22,580 nucleotides of DNA from JBAWAP01 sp049589355. GTDB lineage: Bacteria; Chloroflexota; Anaerolineae; VGOG01. The DNA lies in the NCBI GenBank assembly GCA_049589355.1, contig JBAWAP010000104.1, positions 1 to 22,580 of the forward strand, read 5' to 3'. The notes under the pieces were generated by a model. The model was not told the DNA's origin and did no database searches. It worked only from the letters and a program-made list of their open reading frames with translations. Shown here in pieces: positions 1 through 8,248 of the stretch. The position numbers and the translations under genes are program-made. Each line of letters starts with the position of its first letter. Within the stretch, counting starts at the first letter, position 1.

Positions 1-117
1 GAACAGATCAGCCTGACAGCGGCCGGAGTGACAGATTGGGAACGCCAATTGCGCGAGCCGTTGCCGGAACAGTGTCCAGGGCCCTACTGGGTGATGGACG
101 GAATCGTGCACAAGTAG
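1..117 (+). CDS. 3' end of an unidentified gene (partial)
   Basis: Reading frame 1 is open from the first base for 38 codons and stops at TAG 115-117, eleven bases before the next start codon. The visible C-terminus (EQISLTAAGVTDWERQLREP, then LPEQCPGPYWVMDGIVHK) matches no family I can name. The short spacing to the next gene and its ribosome binding site suggests that the two are co-transcribed. It is too short to be certain that it is coding, but an open frame ending exactly at the next gene's Shine-Dalgarno sequence supports it. Confidence 0.5.
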   Translation, partial: EQISLTAAGVTDWERQLREPLPEQCPGPYWVMDGIVHK

Positions 118-128
118 AGGAGGAAGAC

Positions 129-1685
129 ATGGTGCACATCAGGCAAATGACAGTGATCTTTTTCGTAATGGCGTTGACAGCGGTCCTTGCAGCGTGTGGC
201 CCGCAAGAAACGGCCCATCTGCCGGTCTCAGAGACCCCGACCTCAGCCCCTCTCCGAATCCTCGACGACACCGAGTGGGCGCTCACCTCCTTGAACGGCA
301 ACAGCCCGGTCGAGGGCTCAGCCATCACCCTGGCCTTCTATCCGGAGAGCTACATGCAAGGGGATGCAGGCTGCAACTCGTACGGCGTTGACTATATCGC
401 CGACGGCAACCGGTTCCAGGTCCCGGAGATCCACCGGACGCGGGACACGTGTGAGGTGCCGGACATCATGCAACAAGAGGCCGCATTCTTCGAGGCACTG
501 GCCAAGGTTGCCGCCTACCGGGCGACGGAGGAGCGCCTGGAGTTCGACGACGCCCAAGGCCGGACGATCCTGGCCTTTGCCAGGGTGCCGCCACCCACAA
601 CGGGGAGTGTCCTTCCTGGCACCAGGTGGGTGCTCACGTCGCTGCAGGGCCAGCCCCTCCTACCGGACACAACCATCAGCCTCGAGTTCGGAGAGGCGTG
701 GTACAGCGGCTACACGGGCTGCAACTACTACGGAGGTGGGCCCGACAGCGGCAAGTACACTGCGACCGACGAGGGGACCCTGAAGATCATCGGCATGGCA
801 GTGACCGTCCAGTTGTGCCCTACGCCTGCGGGCGTCATGGAGCAGGAGCAGGCGTACATCGCCGCGTTTGCGAGCGCTGCCGCCTACCGGCTGAGCGAGG
901 ACCGCCTGGAGCTCCAGGACGCCACCGGGGAGACGGTCCTCATCTATGCCCGGCAGGCCGAATGTGCTGAGGAATCCGCAGACTTGGAGGGCACCGGCTG
1001 GCAGCTCGTCTCAGTGGATGGCCAGGCGCCCATCAAAGGCTCGGAGACCACCCTCGCCTTCCTCGACGACAAGTGGCTCGTTGAGTACTCCAAATGCGAG
1101 GCGTATATCTCAGCCTACCAGACGGTCGGTCATGAGCTGCGTCTTGTCTTCGAGGCCTGGTTAGGGCGGACCTGCCAGGACGAGGCAATCCAGGGCACCA
1201 CCACGCTGGGCTCTCCGACCCAAACCTGCCTTGCGCAGGGCAGGCTCCAGATCACGACGGAGCGCGGCCAGGTGTTCGCCTACGAACCCCTGCCTGAGAC
1301 AGCCCGGCCCGCCCTCGAGGGCCCGACCTGGTCCCTGCTATCCATTGTCGGGGAAAGGTGGATCGAAGGAGAGGTTGTCCCTGTGCCGGACCCCAACACG
1401 GTGCTGGAGGGAACCGAGATCACCCTCGCCCTCGAAGGCGGCACGGCGGGCGGTTCGGCGGGCTGCAATGCCTACGGGGCGGCGTACACCCTGGACGGTA
1501 TCTCGCTCGCCTTCGGCGACGTCGCCGCCACGGAGAGGGATTGCCCGACCCCCGAGGGCGTGATGGAGCAGGAGCAGCGCTACCTGGTTGCCTTGAAGGA
1601 CGTGACGGGCTACCGTATGGTCGGCAGCCAGCTCTGGCTGATGGTGGGCGACGGGCGAGCCCTAGTTTTCTCTGTGAAGGCTTGA
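129..1685 (+). CDS. Lipoprotein with four META (HslJ-like) domains
   Basis: A 518-residue predicted lipoprotein. I chose ATG 129 because AGAGGAGGAAG lies just upstream and because it gives a clean signal peptide with a lipobox ending at Cys23 (LAAC). Four tandem META/DUF306 units follow, at about residues 45-155, 162-275, 283-385 and 397-518. Units 1, 2 and 4 keep the family's GCNxYG motif and the later C-P-x-x-x-M-x-Q-E segment; unit 3 has lost GCN and is degenerate. HslJ-type META domains occur in heat-shock or novobiocin-resistance lipoproteins, but no enzymatic role is known, so a cell-surface binding or stabilising role is inference. A longer in-frame ORF from base 36 would bury the signal peptide and is unlikely. 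Confidence 0.85.
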   Translation: MVHIRQMTVIFFVMALTAVLAACGPQETAHLPVSETPTSAPLRILDDTEWALTSLNGNSPVEGSAITLAFYPESYMQGDAGCNSYGVDYIADGNRFQVPEIHRTRDTCEVPDIMQQEAAFFEALAKVAAYRATEERLEFDDAQGRTILAFARVPPPTTGSVLPGTRWVLTSLQGQPLLPDTTISLEFGEAWYSGYTGCNYYGGGPDSGKYTATDEGTLKIIGMAVTVQLCPTPAGVMEQEQAYIAAFASAAAYRLSEDRLELQDATGETVLIYARQAECAEESADLEGTGWQLVSVDGQAPIKGSETTLAFLDDKWLVEYSKCEAYISAYQTVGHELRLVFEAWLGRTCQDEAIQGTTTLGSPTQTCLAQGRLQITTERGQVFAYEPLPETARPALEGPTWSLLSIVGERWIEGEVVPVPDPNTVLEGTEITLALEGGTAGGSAGCNAYGAAYTLDGISLAFGDVAATERDCPTPEGVMEQEQRYLVALKDVTGYRMVGSQLWLMVGDGRALVFSVKA

Positions 1686-1732
1686 AGCCACGACCTGACA
1701 GAGCTGATAGACGAGACGACTTCATCCAAGCG

Positions 1733-1759
1733 GGTGGGACACATTCCCCACCTGTTTTT
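1733..1759 (+). terminator. Rho-independent terminator after the META lipoprotein
   Basis: GGTGGG (1733-1738) pairs with CCCACC (1747-1752) across an 8-base loop, followed by TGTTTTT. It lies 48 bases after the lipoprotein stop codon and upstream of a separate promoter, so it probably ends the first transcription unit. Confidence 0.6.
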
Positions 1760-1768
1760 CTATTGAGT

Positions 1769-1797
1769 TTGCGCTTTTGAGCTTAAGGTGATAAAAT
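1769..1797 (+). promoter_or_regulatory. Probable sigma-70 promoter for the acetyltransferase gene
   Basis: An extended -10 element, TGATAAAAT (hexamer at 1792-1797), lies about 47 bases upstream of the acetyltransferase start. A weak -35, TTGCGC (1769-1774), stands at 17-base spacing. The preceding terminator and the lower GC content of the segment fit a new transcription start near 1804. Confidence 0.5.
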
Positions 1798-1843
1798 ATC
1801 AGCGTGCCCTTGCATCTATCATCAGCGATTGGGGGAAACAGCG

Positions 1844-2371
1844 ATGATCGTCCGTCCCGCCGACCTGACCGACTTGAAAGCTTGCCTCGAACTCGATCAC
1901 TCCTATGTGACCAATCACGTCTGGCAGATGGAGGAAAGCGAGGGAGTTGGAGAAGTTGCCGTGATCTTCCGCACTACCAGACTGCCTCGGTCCATGCGGG
2001 TCAAGTACCCTAAGGATTATGACAATCTGTTGCAGAGCTGGCGGCGGGGCGAGTGCTTCTTGGTCGCTGAAGTGGACGGCGAGGTCTGTGGTTACCTGGA
2101 CATGTCTGTGCAGTCCTGGCACCTTACGGGCTGGGTAGACAATTTGGCTGTAGCCAGGGACCACCGACGCCAGGGCATCGGAACAGCACTCTTCAAGAGG
2201 GCCACTGAGTGGGCTCGCCAGCATGGTCTCAAGAGGCTGATGGTGGAGATCCAGACCAAGAATTATCCCGCCATCTGTTTCTGCCAAAAGAATGGCCTCG
2301 TTTTCTGCGGTTTCAACGATCGCTACTATACCAATCAAGACATCGCTCTGTTCTTCGCTCGTAGCATATAG
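1844..2371 (+). CDS. GNAT family N-acetyltransferase
   Basis: A 175-residue protein with the GNAT acetyl-CoA fold. The beta4/motif A region reads VDNLAVARDHRRQGIGTAL (about residues 98-116), with the acyl-CoA pyrophosphate-binding R-R-Q-G-I-G at 108-113. It is followed by the helix and the typical N-x-x-A-x-x-F-x-x-x-N-G-F-type end (NYPAICFCQKNGL). I chose ATG 1844 (MIVRPAD) because GGGGGAAA lies 7 bases upstream and RPA-x-x-x-D is a usual GNAT N-terminus; an in-frame TTG at 1829 is less likely. The substrate cannot be told from sequence. It has its own promoter and is followed by a palindrome before the next gene. Confidence 0.88.
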   Translation: MIVRPADLTDLKACLELDHSYVTNHVWQMEESEGVGEVAVIFRTTRLPRSMRVKYPKDYDNLLQSWRRGECFLVAEVDGEVCGYLDMSVQSWHLTGWVDNLAVARDHRRQGIGTALFKRATEWARQHGLKRLMVEIQTKNYPAICFCQKNGLVFCGFNDRYYTNQDIALFFARSI

Positions 2372-2378
2372 CTTGATC

Positions 2379-2412
2379 AGAAACCAGGTTTTTGGGAAAA
2401 AACCTGGTTTCT
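2379..2412. repeat. Perfect 15-bp palindrome between two genes
   Basis: AGAAACCAGGTTTTT (2379-2393) is followed after a 4-base GGGA spacer by its exact reverse complement (2398-2412). It lies just after the acetyltransferase stop and 27 bases before the next start. It could be a bidirectional terminator or a dispersed palindromic element, since both arms end in an A/T run. Confidence 0.75.
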
Positions 2413-2438
2413 CCAACAAGTCGTAATTGGAGAACGTA

Positions 2439-4382
2439 GTGGAAATCTCTCTCGATCTGCCCTCAATACTGGCCTTCGCCAACCTGATCCTGTCCTCGGC
2501 CATCGTGATCATCGCTTTCTCCCTCCTGGTCTACATCCTCACCCACAACCTGCGCAGCGCAGTGGCCCGCTCGTTCTGTGCCCTCATCGCCTTCGTCACC
2601 GTCGTCTATGTAGGTGACATTGCGCTTCCCAGAATCGAGACCCTGGAGGCAGCCATCCCCTGGCTCCGTTTCCAGTGGTTGGGCATCGCCTTTGTCCCGG
2701 CTGCTTATCTCCACTTCTCCGATACCCTCCTCAGGACAACTAACCTCACCTCACCCTGGCGTTGGCGGGCCGTCCTCGCCAGTTACTTAGTAAGCGCCCT
2801 TCTCTTTGGATTGGCCGTATCCACCGACCTCCTGGTTCACGACGGGCGGCACCTGCCCCAGATCTCCCACCTGGCCGCCGGTCCCCTCTTCTGGGTATTT
2901 GCTCTTTACTTCTTGCTTACCGTGGCCTGGGGAGCGCAAAATATCCGACGCGCTCGCCAACGCTGCCTCACCTCAACCTCCAGACGCCGCATGACCTACC
3001 TGGGTATGGCCTTCGCCGCGCCAGGACTAGGTGTCTTCCCCTATCTGGTGGCAGCTAGCATGCCCTCCCCTCTTATGCCAGGGATTGTCCTGTTTCTCTC
3101 TCTGGCCGGTAACGTCGGGGTGGCCCTGATGATCGTGGTCATGGCCTACAGCGTGGCCTACTTCGGCGTCCTCACCCCCGACCGCGTGATCAAGCACAGT
3201 TTCATCCACTACCTCCTCAGAGGGCCTTTCGTGGCCACCTGTGCCATTATTCTGATGCTGACCATCCCCCAGGCGGAGCGCATCTTTGGCTTGCCTCGCG
3301 ACATGGTGCTCATCTTTGCCCTCGTCGGCTTAATCGTCACGTCGCAGATTTTCATAAACCTGGCCAAGCCCTTCATTGATCGCCTCATTTACCGTCAGGA
3401 TCGCGAGGAGATCACCTGGATCCAGGAGTTGGACAAACGGTTGCTGACCACCACTGACTTGAAGCAGTTCCTGGAGAACGTGCTGACCGCTCTCTGCGAG
3501 TTGCTTCGAGTTCAAAGGGGCTTCGTGGCGGTGATGGCCGGAGGAGAGCCCTGCGTGGAAGCCTTTTGCGGCCCGTTTAGCCCTTCCCGCCTGGCGCTGA
3601 ATTCGGCTGATCTGATAGCCCTGGCCCAATCCCCTTCTAACAGTGGAGAATTGGATAACAGCGACTTCGTCGTTCACAACGGCTACTGGTTACTGCCCCT
3701 GCGAACTGAGTCTCGGGAATCCACTCTGGGTGTCCTGGGAGTAGATGCGCGCTTTCCTGAGCCGGACCTGACGGAGGATGAGCTCGAAGTCATCCGCCTT
3801 TTGATAGCCCAGGCCGAGTTAGCCTTGGAGGATCGGCACCTCCAGCAGGGGGTCTTCGACGCCCTGCGACGGATCATCCCCCAGATCGAGTATATCCAAC
3901 GCTGGCGGGGCACCATTCGTTATCTCGGCTCACCGGGGTTGGAGACCATCGAAGAGGGTCCCCTCTACGGCCCCGATTTCCAGCAATGGGTCTGGGACGC
4001 TCTCAACCACTACTGGGGCGGGCCCAAACTGACGAAGAGTCCCCTCCTCAATCTCAAAGTCGTGGAAAGGGCCCTGGAAGAGAACGACGGCAACCCGGCG
4101 AAAGCCCTGCGCTCCGTCCTCGACCGGGCCATCGAGGCCCTCAAGCCTGAGGGCGAGCGCCGTATGACTACCGCTGAGTGGATATTGTACAACATCTTGG
4201 AGCTGAAGTTTATCCAGGGCTTGCGAGTGAAGGACATCGCTATGCGCCTGGCCATGAGCGAATCGGACCTCTATCGCAAACAGCGGGTGGCCATCGAGGA
4301 GGTTGCCAAGACAATAGCCGACATGGAACAGGGAGCAACTGAGCACAGGGCCAGGCGTGAGGAGGGCCCTGGGCCCTCTTAG
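2439..4382 (+). CDS. Membrane-bound 7TM-GAF regulator with C-terminal helix-turn-helix
   Basis: A 647-residue protein. About eight hydrophobic helices span residues 8-310 and resemble the N-terminal 7TM sensor region of Chloroflexota signalling proteins. A GAF-like region follows (about 325-460), with the LGVLGVDA strand and a closing helix. The C-terminal 150 residues end in a likely helix-turn-helix (LRVKDIAMRLAMSESDLYRK). No histidine-kinase H box, N box, GGDEF or PP2C motif is visible, so this looks like a one-component membrane-tethered regulator rather than a kinase. I chose GTG 2439 because GGAG lies 6 bases upstream; TTG 2427 is an in-frame alternative. It is followed directly by the S1 leader, whose promoter begins 19 bases after its stop codon. 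Confidence 0.7.
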   Translation: MEISLDLPSILAFANLILSSAIVIIAFSLLVYILTHNLRSAVARSFCALIAFVTVVYVGDIALPRIETLEAAIPWLRFQWLGIAFVPAAYLHFSDTLLRTTNLTSPWRWRAVLASYLVSALLFGLAVSTDLLVHDGRHLPQISHLAAGPLFWVFALYFLLTVAWGAQNIRRARQRCLTSTSRRRMTYLGMAFAAPGLGVFPYLVAASMPSPLMPGIVLFLSLAGNVGVALMIVVMAYSVAYFGVLTPDRVIKHSFIHYLLRGPFVATCAIILMLTIPQAERIFGLPRDMVLIFALVGLIVTSQIFINLAKPFIDRLIYRQDREEITWIQELDKRLLTTTDLKQFLENVLTALCELLRVQRGFVAVMAGGEPCVEAFCGPFSPSRLALNSADLIALAQSPSNSGELDNSDFVVHNGYWLLPLRTESRESTLGVLGVDARFPEPDLTEDELEVIRLLIAQAELALEDRHLQQGVFDALRRIIPQIEYIQRWRGTIRYLGSPGLETIEEGPLYGPDFQQWVWDALNHYWGGPKLTKSPLLNLKVVERALEENDGNPAKALRSVLDRAIEALKPEGERRMTTAEWILYNILELKFIQGLRVKDIAMRLAMSESDLYRKQRVAIEEVAKTIADMEQGATEHRARREEGPGPS

Positions 4383-4400
4383 CCGACCCGAGAACATATC

Positions 4401-4429
4401 TTGACAATCGCAGTTAGATCACATATAAT
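4401..4429 (+). promoter_or_regulatory. Consensus sigma-70 promoter
   Basis: TTGACA (4401-4406) and TATAAT (4424-4429) both match the consensus exactly, with a 17-base spacer. Transcription would start near 4436, about 370 bases before the S1-domain gene, which leaves a long untranslated leader. Confidence 0.85.
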
Positions 4430-4435
4430 AGGCAA

Positions 4436-4804
4436 TGTGAGGATTGCTTTCAATTACTCACTGCTTTGTATGCTTTGACACAGATTCAATGGAATCCTTC
4501 ACTGGCGAACGTCTAGGGATTTATTCCACTGGCAGCTAGTTTAGAAAGCTCGGGTAACTGTTGGCACCCTCCACAAAGTGAGGTAAGCACCTTTTCCTCG
4601 GAGGGTAAGCAGGTCAAAAATCTCGGTTGCTGCCCCTTACGGCGTTTGGTGGAGTTGGGTTAACCGAGGTTTTTTTGTTGCTGAAATTGGAAGGAGGTGA
4701 GGCAGAGAACGATTTGGCGAATCCTTGACTGCTCGCGGGAAATGGATTTGTATATTGGCCAGTGAGCCTTCGAACAGGCTCTTATACAAGGAGAAAGGCA
4801 AGTC
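4436..4804 (+). ncRNA. Long leader or small RNA upstream of the S1-domain gene, unknown class
   Basis: This gene-free stretch follows a consensus promoter. ACCCTCC (4566-4572) pairs with GGAGGGT (4600-4606), and a small inner hairpin AGGT-AAGC-ACCT lies at 4581-4592. The next segment, GTAAGCAG (about 4606-4613), could pair either backward with CTGTT (extending the first helix) or forward with CTGCCCCTTAC (4630-4640). That forward pairing would loop out the 5' arm of the terminator-like helix at 4622-4668. Downstream are AAGGAGGTGA (4691-4700) and a hairpin GAGCCT/AGGCTC (4764-4781) just before the S1 gene's AAGGAG. I see none of the conserved cores of T-box, SAM, TPP, cobalamin, tmRNA, SRP or RNase P RNAs. 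An autoregulatory leader, attenuator or small RNA is possible. Confidence 0.45.
4622..4676 (+). terminator. Terminator-like hairpin inside the S1 leader
   Basis: CTCGGTT (4622-4628) pairs with AACCGAG (4662-4668), followed by G and seven T (4670-4676). The intervening 33 bases would form the loop or a further helix. The long loop makes this weaker than a classical terminator. Its position inside the leader, 130 bases before the start codon, suggests attenuation or the 3' end of a small RNA. Confidence 0.5.
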
Positions 4805-5902
4805 ATGAATCAAGAATCGGAATTGGGTAAAGATCTTAGAGAAGAGCCACTAGAAGAGGATTATTGGCAGGCACTCATACGTGAGGGAGAGAGACCCACC
4901 AGTGCTGTGCCGCCTGTGGAAGGAGAGGAAGTCTGGCGCGGGCTCGGCCTAGGGCCAGGTATAGATCAGGCCGAGCGGATATCTTATGGGCAATTGGAGC
5001 TAGGAGAGAGCGTCGCTCACTTAGCTGATGAAGCTCAACTTGAACGTGATTGGCAACTAGCCCAGGCAAGCTTCGAGAATGACGAGACCCTAGACCTGCA
5101 GGTTACGGGTTACAATCGTGGTGGCCTATTGGTTCAGTTGAATGAACTGCGAGGCTTTATACCAGCTTCCCAGCTTGTCAATTCACCAAACCATCTGGAA
5201 TACGAAGAGAGGACAGCCGAGTTGGCCAGCCGAGTGGGAGATGACCTTTCACTCAAGATCATCGAGATGGACAAGGATCGCAACCGACTTATACTCTCGG
5301 AACGAGCAGCGGTGTCTAAGGAGGAACTGGTAGCGCAGCTATTGACTGAGCTATGCGAGGGCGACATCAGGCGGGGCCGGGTCACCAATCTTTGCTCCTT
5401 CGGCGCCTTCATAGACCTAGGGGGAGCGGAAGGGCTGATTCACATCTCTGAGATGTCTTGGGGGAGAGTGGCGCATCCAAGTGACGTCCTCCGAAGTGGG
5501 GATGATGTAGAGGTCTACGTTATCAATGTCAATCGGGAAGAGAAGAAGATCGGCCTCAGCCTGAAAAGGCTGCAGCCAGACCCCTGGACCACAGTGGAGG
5601 AGCGCTACCAGGTGGGCCAAATGGTGGAGGGCACCATCACCAATGTGGTCAGCTTCGGGGCCTTTGCCCGCATTGAGGAGGGTTTGGAAGGACTGATCCA
5701 CATCTCCGAGTTGGCCGAGGGGAATTTCCTTCACCCTCGGAACGTGGTTAACGAAGGCGACGTGGTCACCGCTCAGATCTTGAACATTGACAGCGCTAAC
5801 CACCGCCTGGGGCTCAGCCTTCGGCAAGATTGGGAAGAGCAACTAGAGGAAAGCAATGTGTGCTCGGACGATTTCTACTTCGCCGAGCCACCAATCAACT
5901 AA
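4805..5902 (+). CDS. S1 RNA-binding protein (30S ribosomal protein S1-like)
   Basis: A 365-residue protein with an acidic, unrecognised N-terminal 90 residues and three S1 (OB-fold) domains at about 95-170, 188-260 and 272-345. Domains 2 and 3 carry the canonical G-x-V-x-x-x-x-x-F-G-A-F and E-G-L-I-H-I-S-E signatures. The first is divergent (GYNRGGLLVQL, LRGFIPASQL), as in the ribosome-binding first domains of short S1 proteins. Bacterial S1 helps mRNA bind the 30S subunit; three domains is short relative to the six of Escherichia coli. AAGGAG (4788-4794) precedes ATG 4805. It ends one base before the FtsK start and belongs to a housekeeping cluster with IF-1, which favours a real ribosomal S1 over a stress paralogue. 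Confidence 0.85.
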   Translation: MNQESELGKDLREEPLEEDYWQALIREGERPTSAVPPVEGEEVWRGLGLGPGIDQAERISYGQLELGESVAHLADEAQLERDWQLAQASFENDETLDLQVTGYNRGGLLVQLNELRGFIPASQLVNSPNHLEYEERTAELASRVGDDLSLKIIEMDKDRNRLILSERAAVSKEELVAQLLTELCEGDIRRGRVTNLCSFGAFIDLGGAEGLIHISEMSWGRVAHPSDVLRSGDDVEVYVINVNREEKKIGLSLKRLQPDPWTTVEERYQVGQMVEGTITNVVSFGAFARIEEGLEGLIHISELAEGNFLHPRNVVNEGDVVTAQILNIDSANHRLGLSLRQDWEEQLEESNVCSDDFYFAEPPIN

Positions 5903-5903
5903 C

Positions 5904-8144
5904 ATGGCGCGTAAGCAATCTAAGAAAGAGCCCTTCTGGAAGCAATTAAACGCTAACCTCAGGCCTCTCCAGCGGGAGATCCTGGGCCTTCTGGTGCTGG
6001 CCCTGGCCGTAATCACCATTCTTGGCCTATTCTCGATCACCTCCGGTGCGCTGAGCGATTGGTGGACGAGGTTTCTGCGCCGTGTCTTCGGCTGGGGGGC
6101 CTACCTCGTGGCCGTAGGTCTAGCAGCCGCCGGCATATCCCTGCTGCTCAGCAACCTGGGGCAAGGGCCGAAGGCCCGTTGGAAGACAATCATCGGCCTG
6201 GAGATCATCTTCGTAGCTGGTCTGGCCCTAATCCATCTGCTGTCCTTCAGCCAGGATCCTTTGCGCCTGGCCGAAAGCGGCGGGGGCGGTGGCCTCGTGG
6301 GTTGGGCCGTCTCCAGCCTCCTGATCGGTGCCTTGGGATGGCCCTTCGCTCTATTGATGCTCCTGGTGATCCTGAGCCTGGGGCTAGCTATGGCCTTTGG
6401 TGTCTCGTGGGCCAGTGTTCAGACGGGAGCTAAGGCAGCCATAGCTAGAGCTATCTCCCTCTACAGTCGCCCCGCCCCCGTCACCGTGTCGGCCCCACCG
6501 CCGGTGGAAAAGCACGAGGAATCCTCAGCAGAGGTGACCATCAGGGAGCCAGAGGCCCCTGTTCCTGCCGTCGAGCCACAGCAGGAGGTAAAGCCTGGGA
6601 AAGAGCAAAAGCCCCCTGCCCCCAGGAAGCGGCAGTTCCATCTGCCCCCCCCCGATCTCCTTGACGCATTCTCCCCCCAGGTCTTCAGCCAGGAAGACAC
6701 ACGCCGCCGGGCAAGGGTCATCGAGGAGACATTAGTCAGCTTTGGGGTACCAGCCAAGGTGGCTGAGATCAGCCAGGGGCCAGCGGTGACCCAGTTTGGT
6801 GTCGAGCCGGGATACATCGAGAGCACGGGGGCCGATGGTCGTACCAGGCGAAGGAAGATACGGGTTAGCAAGATCACCTCGCTGGCTAACGACCTAGCTT
6901 TGGCCCTGGCCGCTTCTCCCATTCGCATCGAGGCCCCTGTGCCTGGCCGCGCCATAGTGGGGATCGAGGTGCCCAACTCAGAGATCTCGCTGGTCTCTCT
7001 GCGAGGGGTGATGGAATCCAAAGAGTTTCGTCGCTTGGATTCCAAGCTTAAAATCGCCCTGGGGCAGGGAGTAGCCGGCCAGCCAGTGGTAGCAGACCTG
7101 GCTACCATGCCTCACCTCCTCATCGCTGGAGCAACCGGCTCGGGCAAGTCCGTCTGTATCAACTCCATCACCACCTGCCTGGTTTGCAACAATACGCCCG
7201 AGAATCTGCGCCTGGTGATGATAGACCCCAAGATGGTGGAACTCAGCCGCTTCAAAGGGCTCCCCCATCTCTTGAGTGGGGTGGAGACCGAAGTGGAGCG
7301 CGTCGTCGGGGTGCTCAAATGGGTCACCCGGGAGATGGAGGAGCGTTACAAGAAGTTCGCTGAAGCAGGGGCCCGCCACCTGGAGGACTATAATCACAAG
7401 TTGAAGTCCCCTCATGAACGCCTGCCCTGCATCATAGTCCTCATTGACGAGTTGGCCGATTTGATGCTATTCGCGCCAGACGAAATAGAGTGGCTGATAT
7501 GCCGCATCGCCCAGATGGCCCGGGCCACGGGGATTCACCTGATCATAGCCACTCAACGGCCCAGTGTAGACGTGGTGACAGGGCTGATCAAAGCCAACTT
7601 CCCGGCTCGCATCAGCTTCACCGTAACCTCTCAGGTGGATTCCCGGGTAATCCTCGATTCGGCTGGGGCTGAGAGCCTCCTGGGAGAGGGAGACATGCTC
7701 TACATGGCCTCGGATTCCAGCAAGCTGGTCAGGATCCAGGGCTGTTTCGTGTCCGATGAGGAGATAAAGCGGGTGGTACAATTCTGGCGAGCAGAGGCTG
7801 CGGCAGATTGGCTAGGGGAGGAAAAGCCGCCTTGGGAGGAGGTAATGGAAGAGGAGAAAGAAGATGAGCTTCTGGAAGAGGCCATCGAGATGGTTAAAAG
7901 GTATAATCGTGCTTCGGCCTCCTTCCTTCAGCGGAAGCTGCGCGTTGGCTATCCAAGGGCCTCCCGCATTATGGATCAATTGGAGGAGCGGGGAGTAGTA
8001 GGCGCCCTCAAAGACGATGGGCGCTCTCGCGAGGTGCTCGTCAGCGCACCAGATGAGACTTCGGCGAGCGCTTCGACAGAGCTCAGCGTCGACGCCTCAA
8101 TCGAGCCGCTTTCGACCGAGGACTTGGGGTTGGTAGATTCGTAG
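5904..8144 (+). CDS. ftsK: FtsK/SpoIIIE family DNA translocase
   Basis: A 746-residue membrane-anchored DNA pump that clears chromosomes from the division septum. Four or five membrane segments lie in residues 27-170, followed by a Pro/Glu-rich linker (about 190-255). The alpha/beta motor has Walker A GATGSGKS at 409-416 and Walker B IIVLIDE ending at D515-E516. The C-terminal winged-helix gamma domain (about 650-715) includes RASASFLQRKLRVGYPRASR, which in the family recognises polar DNA motifs. I chose ATG 5904 (MARKQSKK), one base after the S1 stop, implying translational coupling. ATG 5856 has a better Shine-Dalgarno (AGAGGA) but would overlap the S1 gene by 47 bases. A C9 run at 6645-6653 is in frame. 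The last codons and the stop run into the octamer repeat that follows. Confidence 0.95.
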   Translation: MARKQSKKEPFWKQLNANLRPLQREILGLLVLALAVITILGLFSITSGALSDWWTRFLRRVFGWGAYLVAVGLAAAGISLLLSNLGQGPKARWKTIIGLEIIFVAGLALIHLLSFSQDPLRLAESGGGGGLVGWAVSSLLIGALGWPFALLMLLVILSLGLAMAFGVSWASVQTGAKAAIARAISLYSRPAPVTVSAPPPVEKHEESSAEVTIREPEAPVPAVEPQQEVKPGKEQKPPAPRKRQFHLPPPDLLDAFSPQVFSQEDTRRRARVIEETLVSFGVPAKVAEISQGPAVTQFGVEPGYIESTGADGRTRRRKIRVSKITSLANDLALALAASPIRIEAPVPGRAIVGIEVPNSEISLVSLRGVMESKEFRRLDSKLKIALGQGVAGQPVVADLATMPHLLIAGATGSGKSVCINSITTCLVCNNTPENLRLVMIDPKMVELSRFKGLPHLLSGVETEVERVVGVLKWVTREMEERYKKFAEAGARHLEDYNHKLKSPHERLPCIIVLIDELADLMLFAPDEIEWLICRIAQMARATGIHLIIATQRPSVDVVTGLIKANFPARISFTVTSQVDSRVILDSAGAESLLGEGDMLYMASDSSKLVRIQGCFVSDEEIKRVVQFWRAEAAADWLGEEKPPWEEVMEEEKEDELLEEAIEMVKRYNRASASFLQRKLRVGYPRASRIMDQLEERGVVGALKDDGRSREVLVSAPDETSASASTELSVDASIEPLSTEDLGLVDS

Positions 8145-8229
8145 ATTGGTAAATCGGTAGATTGGTAGATTGGTAAATCGGTAGATTGATCAACTACTCT
8201 ACCAATTTACCAGTTTCCCAATGTACCAG
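8134..8229. repeat. Inverted array of 8-base tandem repeats between ftsK and infA
   Basis: Seven 8-base units (TAGATTGG, TAAATCGG and variants) run from 8134 to 8189. After a short spacer an opposite-orientation set follows (CTACCAAT, TTACCAGT, TTCCCAAT, GTACCAGC, to about 8229). The halves can fold into a long imperfect hairpin. The array supplies the FtsK stop codon and ends 3 bases before the infA Shine-Dalgarno sequence. Confidence 0.85.
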
Positions 8230-8248
8230 CTTAAGGAGGAGAGAGAAC

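Noticed and set aside
4436..4676. tmRNA, RNase P RNA, SRP RNA or T-box
   Set aside because: The invariant cores of these RNAs were looked for and not found; 6S RNA could not be excluded but no clear match was visible.
4691..4765. Leader peptide gene starting at GTG 4697 within a perfect Shine-Dalgarno AAGGAGGTGA
   Set aside because: The start codon overlaps the Shine-Dalgarno itself, the 22-codon product has no family or codon pattern of an attenuator peptide, and no better-spaced start opens a useful frame.
6461..7108. Minus-strand ORF of 215 codons opposite ftsK
   Set aside because: Ser/Arg-rich shadow; the plus strand carries an unambiguous FtsK motor.
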